The notes under the pieces are model-generated. The model did no database searches. It was not told the origin of the DNA and worked only from the letters and a program-made list of their open reading frames with translations. Both the position numbers and the translations under genes were made by a program. From Vibrio sp. CDRSL-10 TSBA (GTDB lineage Bacteria; Pseudomonadota; Gammaproteobacteria; Enterobacterales; Vibrionaceae), in contig CP155566.1 in assembly GCA_039696685.1 (NCBI GenBank), positions 2,666,001 to 2,730,000 on the forward strand: a stretch of DNA of 64,000 bases, in the 5' to 3' direction. This document shows positions 60,975 through 64,000 of the stretch, in pieces; positions within the stretch are counted from its first letter, which is position 1, and each line of letters begins with the position of its first letter.

Positions 60975-62361
60975 ATGCAGAGCGACCAGTCTTATACCTG
61001 GAAAGAAACCGTGCTTAGTTACTTTGACCGCCGCTTACTTTGGGTTTTCATGCTCGGCTGTTCAAGTGGTTTCCCTTGGGTGCTGATTGGATCCAGTATG
61101 TCCGGTTGGCTGACAGATGCCGGGTTAACCTTATCTGCCATCGGCTACTTTGGCAGCGTGTTCTCGGTCTACGCGATTAATTTCCTCTGGGCACCTCTGG
61201 TTGACCGGGTAAAACTACCGCTGCTGCAACCCTTGCTCGGACAACGCCGCAGCTGGATATTTTTCTGCCAAAGCCTGGTTCTGCTCTGTACACTGGCGAT
61301 TGCCAAGGTCGACCCGGCCAGTAACCTGTTGCTCACTTCCATGCTGGCACTGGCGATTGCCACCGCTTCAGCTACCCAAGACATCGCCATTGATGCTTTT
61401 CGTATCGACAGCTTTCCTAAATCAGAGCCCTCCAAACTGCCCCAGGCTTCAGCCATGGCCGTCATCGGATGGTGGACCGGCTATTCGCTGCCGGGTTATC
61501 TGGCCTTTGTCAACGCAGACCAGGTCGGCTGGAATCAGGTTTACCTCGGGATGGCCGCTATTGTGGTACTGCTGATGTTTTTTACCCTATTAGTGGGTGA
61601 GCCCAAAACCCTGCGCGATCAACTGCAACAACAAGCAGAGAGTCGTCACAGCAAGTATGTCCATTCAAAGCTCGGCCGCTGGCTGAGTGTCACTCTGATT
61701 GAGCCTTTCGTTGACTTCTTTCGCCGTAACGGCACTCAGGTGGCTCTTACCCTGTTGCTGTTCGTATTCTTGTTTAAGATTGGTGAAGCGTTTCTTGGGT
61801 CGAATGTCGATCGCCTTCTATAAGGAAATCGGTTTTAGTAATGAACAAATTGGCTATTACTCTAAACTCATTGGATGGGGAATGACCATGCTGTTTACCT
61901 TTATCGGCAGCATGTTCAACGTGCGGTTTGGTATTGTGCGCGGCCTGATGATTGGCGGCATTGCCATGTCGGCCAGTAATCTGATGTTCTCGTGGATTGC
62001 CGAAGTCGGACCAAATGAGGATCTGCTGCTGGCAACTATATTTGTCGATAACTTCACCACCGCTTTCTCTACCGTGGCATTTGTTTCCTTCCTTACCGTT
62101 GTCACCGGCCAGGCATTTTCCGCTACCCAGTACGCCTTATTAGCCTCTTTGGGTAACTTTGGTCGTACGGTATTGGCATCGTTCAGCGGCAATCTGGCAG
62201 AGATGCTCGATAACTGGTCGCTGTTCTTTATCCTGACAGCTGTCATGGTGGTTCCGAGCCTGATTATGCTTTATTCGCTGCGCCACTACTTCACAGACAT
62301 GCTGCGCAATGCCCAGCAAAAACATCAAGACGAAGTCTCATCGGTCAAGCAGAGCGATTAA
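60975..62361 (+). CDS. ampG: Muropeptide permease AmpG (apparent frameshift)
   Basis: AmpG imports anhydro-muropeptides during peptidoglycan recycling, and so affects beta-lactamase induction where present. The protein has about 14 membrane segments; the N-terminal FMLGCSSGFPWVLIGSSMSG and SATQDIAIDAFRIDSFPKSE are typical. The frame breaks at GTTTC 61790-61794 (mRNA GCGTTTCTTGG). Removing one T joins KIGEAF to LGRMSIAFYKEIGFSNEQIG. Corrected length 461 residues. Linked to yajG as in E. coli. Confidence 0.93.
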
Positions 62362-62387
62362 TCTTCCGGACCACTGAATGGTTAAAT

Positions 62388-62414
62388 AAAAAACCGCCTG
62401 TCGGCGGTTTTTTA
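62388..62414. terminator. Bidirectional terminator between ampG and nfsA
   Basis: AAAACCGCC and GGCGGTTTT arms around TGTC with long A and T runs outside, serving the convergent genes. Confidence 0.9.
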
Positions 62415-62419
62415 TTAGC

Positions 62420-63142
62420 TTAACGCTTGGCCAGTCCTTTACGCTGCAGATAATCGAGCATGTAAGGGCGAGACTCCTGACTGAGCTTAGTGGTGATTTG
62501 CTCAGACCAGCCCTGCTGCTTAGCGTTACTTGAGCGGGAGCTGTAGTACTCGATCATGGTCTGATCGTATTGTTCGATCAATGCATGATCGAGTGGCTGA
62601 TAGCTGTTCTCATGCACGATCACCTGAGGGCTGAGACGAGGCTTGAGTTGAGGATCCTGATCCGGTTCTCCAAGGCACATACCAAACAACACCGCAGTAT
62701 AGGGAGGCAGGTCCAGCAGAGCATCAACCTCATCCGGCGCGTTACGCAACCCACCAATGTAGACGCCACCCAGACCGATAGATTCTGCAGCCAGCAAACA
62801 GTTCTGCGCCATAATACCTGAGTCAACCGCACCGATTAAAGTCAGTTCCATAAACTCAGGTTTGACATTCGGGTTCATCGCGTAATGACGCTGATAGTCG
62901 ATACAGAACACCAGAAACTCTGCCGCACTCTCGACATATACCTGATTACCCGCCAGTTGAGCGAGCTTGGCCCGCTTCTCTTGATCGGTGATCCGGATGA
63001 TAGAGACAACTTGTAACAAGCTGGAAGATGAGGCGGAAATACCTGACGCAATGATAGTATCCAACTGCTCTTTGGATACCGGTGTATCGGTGAAAGCCCG
63101 AATCGAGCGATGTCCCTGAATCGTTTCAATGACACTGTTCAT
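62420..63142 (-). CDS. nfsA: NfsA-family NADPH nitroreductase
   Basis: This FMN-dependent oxygen-insensitive reductase family reduces nitro compounds and quinones with NADPH. The 240-residue product has HRSIRAFTDTPVSKEQLDTI at the N-terminus (FMN phosphate contact), the SASSSSLLQVVSIIRI segment, a central MAQNCLLAAESIGLGGVYIG then GLRN, and a C-terminal Arg-containing NfsA tail (ESRPYMLDYLQRKGLAKR). An orthologue FRP of Vibrio harveyi is a close relative, so flavin reductase is an alternative. Frame intact. Confidence 0.88.
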   Translation of the reverse strand: MNSVIETIQGHRSIRAFTDTPVSKEQLDTIIASGISASSSSLLQVVSIIRITDQEKRAKLAQLAGNQVYVESAAEFLVFCIDYQRHYAMNPNVKPEFMELTLIGAVDSGIMAQNCLLAAESIGLGGVYIGGLRNAPDEVDALLDLPPYTAVLFGMCLGEPDQDPQLKPRLSPQVIVHENSYQPLDHALIEQYDQTMIEYYSSRSSNAKQQGWSEQITTKLSQESRPYMLDYLQRKGLAKR

Positions 63143-63159
63143 ACCCAGCTCTCCCGTAA

Positions 63160-63492
63160 TTAATAATGTTCGCCGTTGTCGTAATACTGTTCCGGCTTGA
63201 GCGCAGTAAAAATAACCGCGACATTAAGCTCTTCACCGATAACATCACGCACCTGACGGGTAATGATTTCGGCAACCTTATCCTGCTTTTCCTGGCCCCG
63301 ATCGAACCAAAGGACTTCGACAAACGGATAAGCCGGAGAGACTTCTTCCTCAAAGAAAAACGTGGTGTAGATATATTCAAAGGTAAAATCAGCACGCGGC
63401 GACTGCATGATCGACTCTAGTTCATCAATCAGGCTTTTGGATAATACTTGTACCGTCTGCGGCTCTACCGCGCGAAAACGAAAATGTGGCAT
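63160..63492 (-). CDS. DUF1904 family protein
   Basis: The 110-residue protein begins MPHFRFRAVEPQTVQVLSKS and has YPFVEVLWFDRGQEKQDKVA near residue 65, a layout like the tautomerase-type small folds to which DUF1904 belongs; the Pro after Met would be the catalytic base if active. I recognise the family but not a tested function. It lies 17 bases upstream of nfsA, so the two are likely co-transcribed. Frame intact. Confidence 0.75.
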   Translation of the reverse strand: MPHFRFRAVEPQTVQVLSKSLIDELESIMQSPRADFTFEYIYTTFFFEEEVSPAYPFVEVLWFDRGQEKQDKVAEIITRQVRDVIGEELNVAVIFTALKPEQYYDNGEHY

Positions 63493-63587
63493 AAATTTAC
63501 TTCCTCTTTTTCAAAGCATAATAACAGCTTAAAAATAGAGGTTCGACCTTATGCCACTCAATTTATTTAATTGATATCCCGCCACCA

Positions 63588-64000
63588 TCAAATCAAGTGC
63601 GATTTAAAGAAGATCAAGGTTTTCCCCCAGGCCGATTCGGCGGCCTCTTCGTTGTAACGGGCAGTCGAATCATTATGGAAACCATGGTTCACACCAGGGT
63701 AAACCACCGCCTCATAAGGCACCTGATTCGCCTGTAAGACTTGTTGATATTCTGGCCATGTATCGTTAACGCGCTTGTCCAGCTCAGCAAAATGAATCAA
63801 CAGTGGCCCCTTAACCTGAGCACGCAGACTTTCAGCTGCTGGTGTGCCATAAAATGGTACCCCTGCATTCAGTTCATCCGGTATAACAGCAGCCAGCATA
63901 TTGACGATATAGCCACCAAAACAGAAACCCACAGCACCAAGCTTACCGGACGATCCCGAATAAGACTTAATAAAACGCGCCGCAGCAATAAAGTCCTGTT
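63588..64000 (-). CDS. Dienelactone hydrolase family protein, C-terminal part
   Basis: The gene enters from the right edge; 137 codons are visible. The hydrolase triad is present: Cys in GAVGFCFGGYIVNM (nucleophile), Asp in IHFAELDKRVNDTW, and His in VYPGVNHGFHNDSTARYNEE. It ends WGKTLIFFKSHLI. Family members open cyclic esters such as dienelactone, but most enterobacterial and Vibrio members have no known substrate. The N-terminal half is outside the window. A natural in-frame GTTTC (VGFCF) occurs here. Confidence 0.85.
   Translation of the reverse strand, partial: QDFIAAARFIKSYSGSSGKLGAVGFCFGGYIVNMLAAVIPDELNAGVPFYGTPAAESLRAQVKGPLLIHFAELDKRVNDTWPEYQQVLQANQVPYEAVVYPGVNHGFHNDSTARYNEEAAESAWGKTLIFFKSHLI

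Noticed and set aside
487..61794. Interrupted genes as real pseudogenes
   Set aside because: Most are essential, all breaks are the same +1 change in one motif, and everything downstream in frame is conserved. Real decay would give mixed deletions, stops and substitutions.
487..61794. Programmed ribosomal frameshifting at GAAAC
   Set aside because: The motif occurs in both orientations relative to mRNA (GAAAC and GUUUC), and identical in-frame pentamers in cdsA, glnD, yajG and the dienelactone hydrolase gene need no shift.

Overview
The window is a chromosomal segment of a Vibrio (Gammaproteobacteria). The evidence is the complete nqrA-F/apbE/nqrM sodium-pump cluster, the lpx/bam/dxr/cdsA/uppS/frr/pyrH/tsf/rpsB block divergent from map-glnD, the nrdR-ribD-ribE-ribBA-ribH-nusB-thiL-pgpA block, and proBA-crl-frsA-gpt, all in Vibrio order. 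Species cannot be fixed from the sequence alone. I see no rRNA, tRNA, insertion sequence, prophage or CRISPR array; almost every gene is core.

Layout: (1) 1-14.3 kb, minus strand: lipid A synthesis, outer-membrane biogenesis, isoprenoid, phospholipid and translation genes. (2) 14.7-18.9 kb, plus: map, glnD, yaeH. (3) 18.9-25.1 kb, minus: pgpA, thiL, nusB, riboflavin genes, nrdR, with a 22-bp tandem repeat between nusB and thiL. (4) 25.2-31.4 kb, minus: proline synthesis, crl, frsA, gpt and a purine permease. (5) 31.7-39.5 kb: a TRAP transporter divergent from gabD-like/gabT genes and a MocR-type regulator, with a three-repeat candidate operator between them. (6) 39.5-44.5 kb: a small transcription unit with a 29-codon ORF resembling the dual-function RNA VcdRP, then pepD and a retropepsin/RimK/deacylase operon. 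(7) 44.6-50.1 kb, minus: an NSS transporter, a diguanylate cyclase, yggN, SOS-type dinB and a DUF2789 gene. (8) 50.3-58.4 kb, minus: nqrM, apbE, nqrFEDCBA, bolA. (9) 58.6-64 kb: rlmG, yajG, a cyclophilin, ampG, nfsA, a DUF1904 gene and a partial hydrolase.

The most striking observation is not a gene. Twenty-three genes, many essential (lpxA, lpxB, bamA, rseP, dxr, uppS, pyrH, map), are interrupted by 24 apparent frameshifts. In every one, removing a single base from a GAAAC (or GTTTC on the other strand) restores the family-typical protein. All 24 are therefore +1 insertions that turn GAAC/GTTC into GAAAC/GTTTC. They occur in both orientations relative to mRNA, while many GAAC sites nearby are untouched. 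Chance error, true gene decay and ribosomal frameshifting do not explain this. A sequencing artefact tied to a partial DNA modification of GAAC/GTTC does, and this is the core site of Dnd-type DNA phosphorothioation in some enterobacteria. That link is an inference; the insertion pattern is read directly from the sequence.

Coordinates of interrupted genes are given across the frameshift, as one intended coding region.
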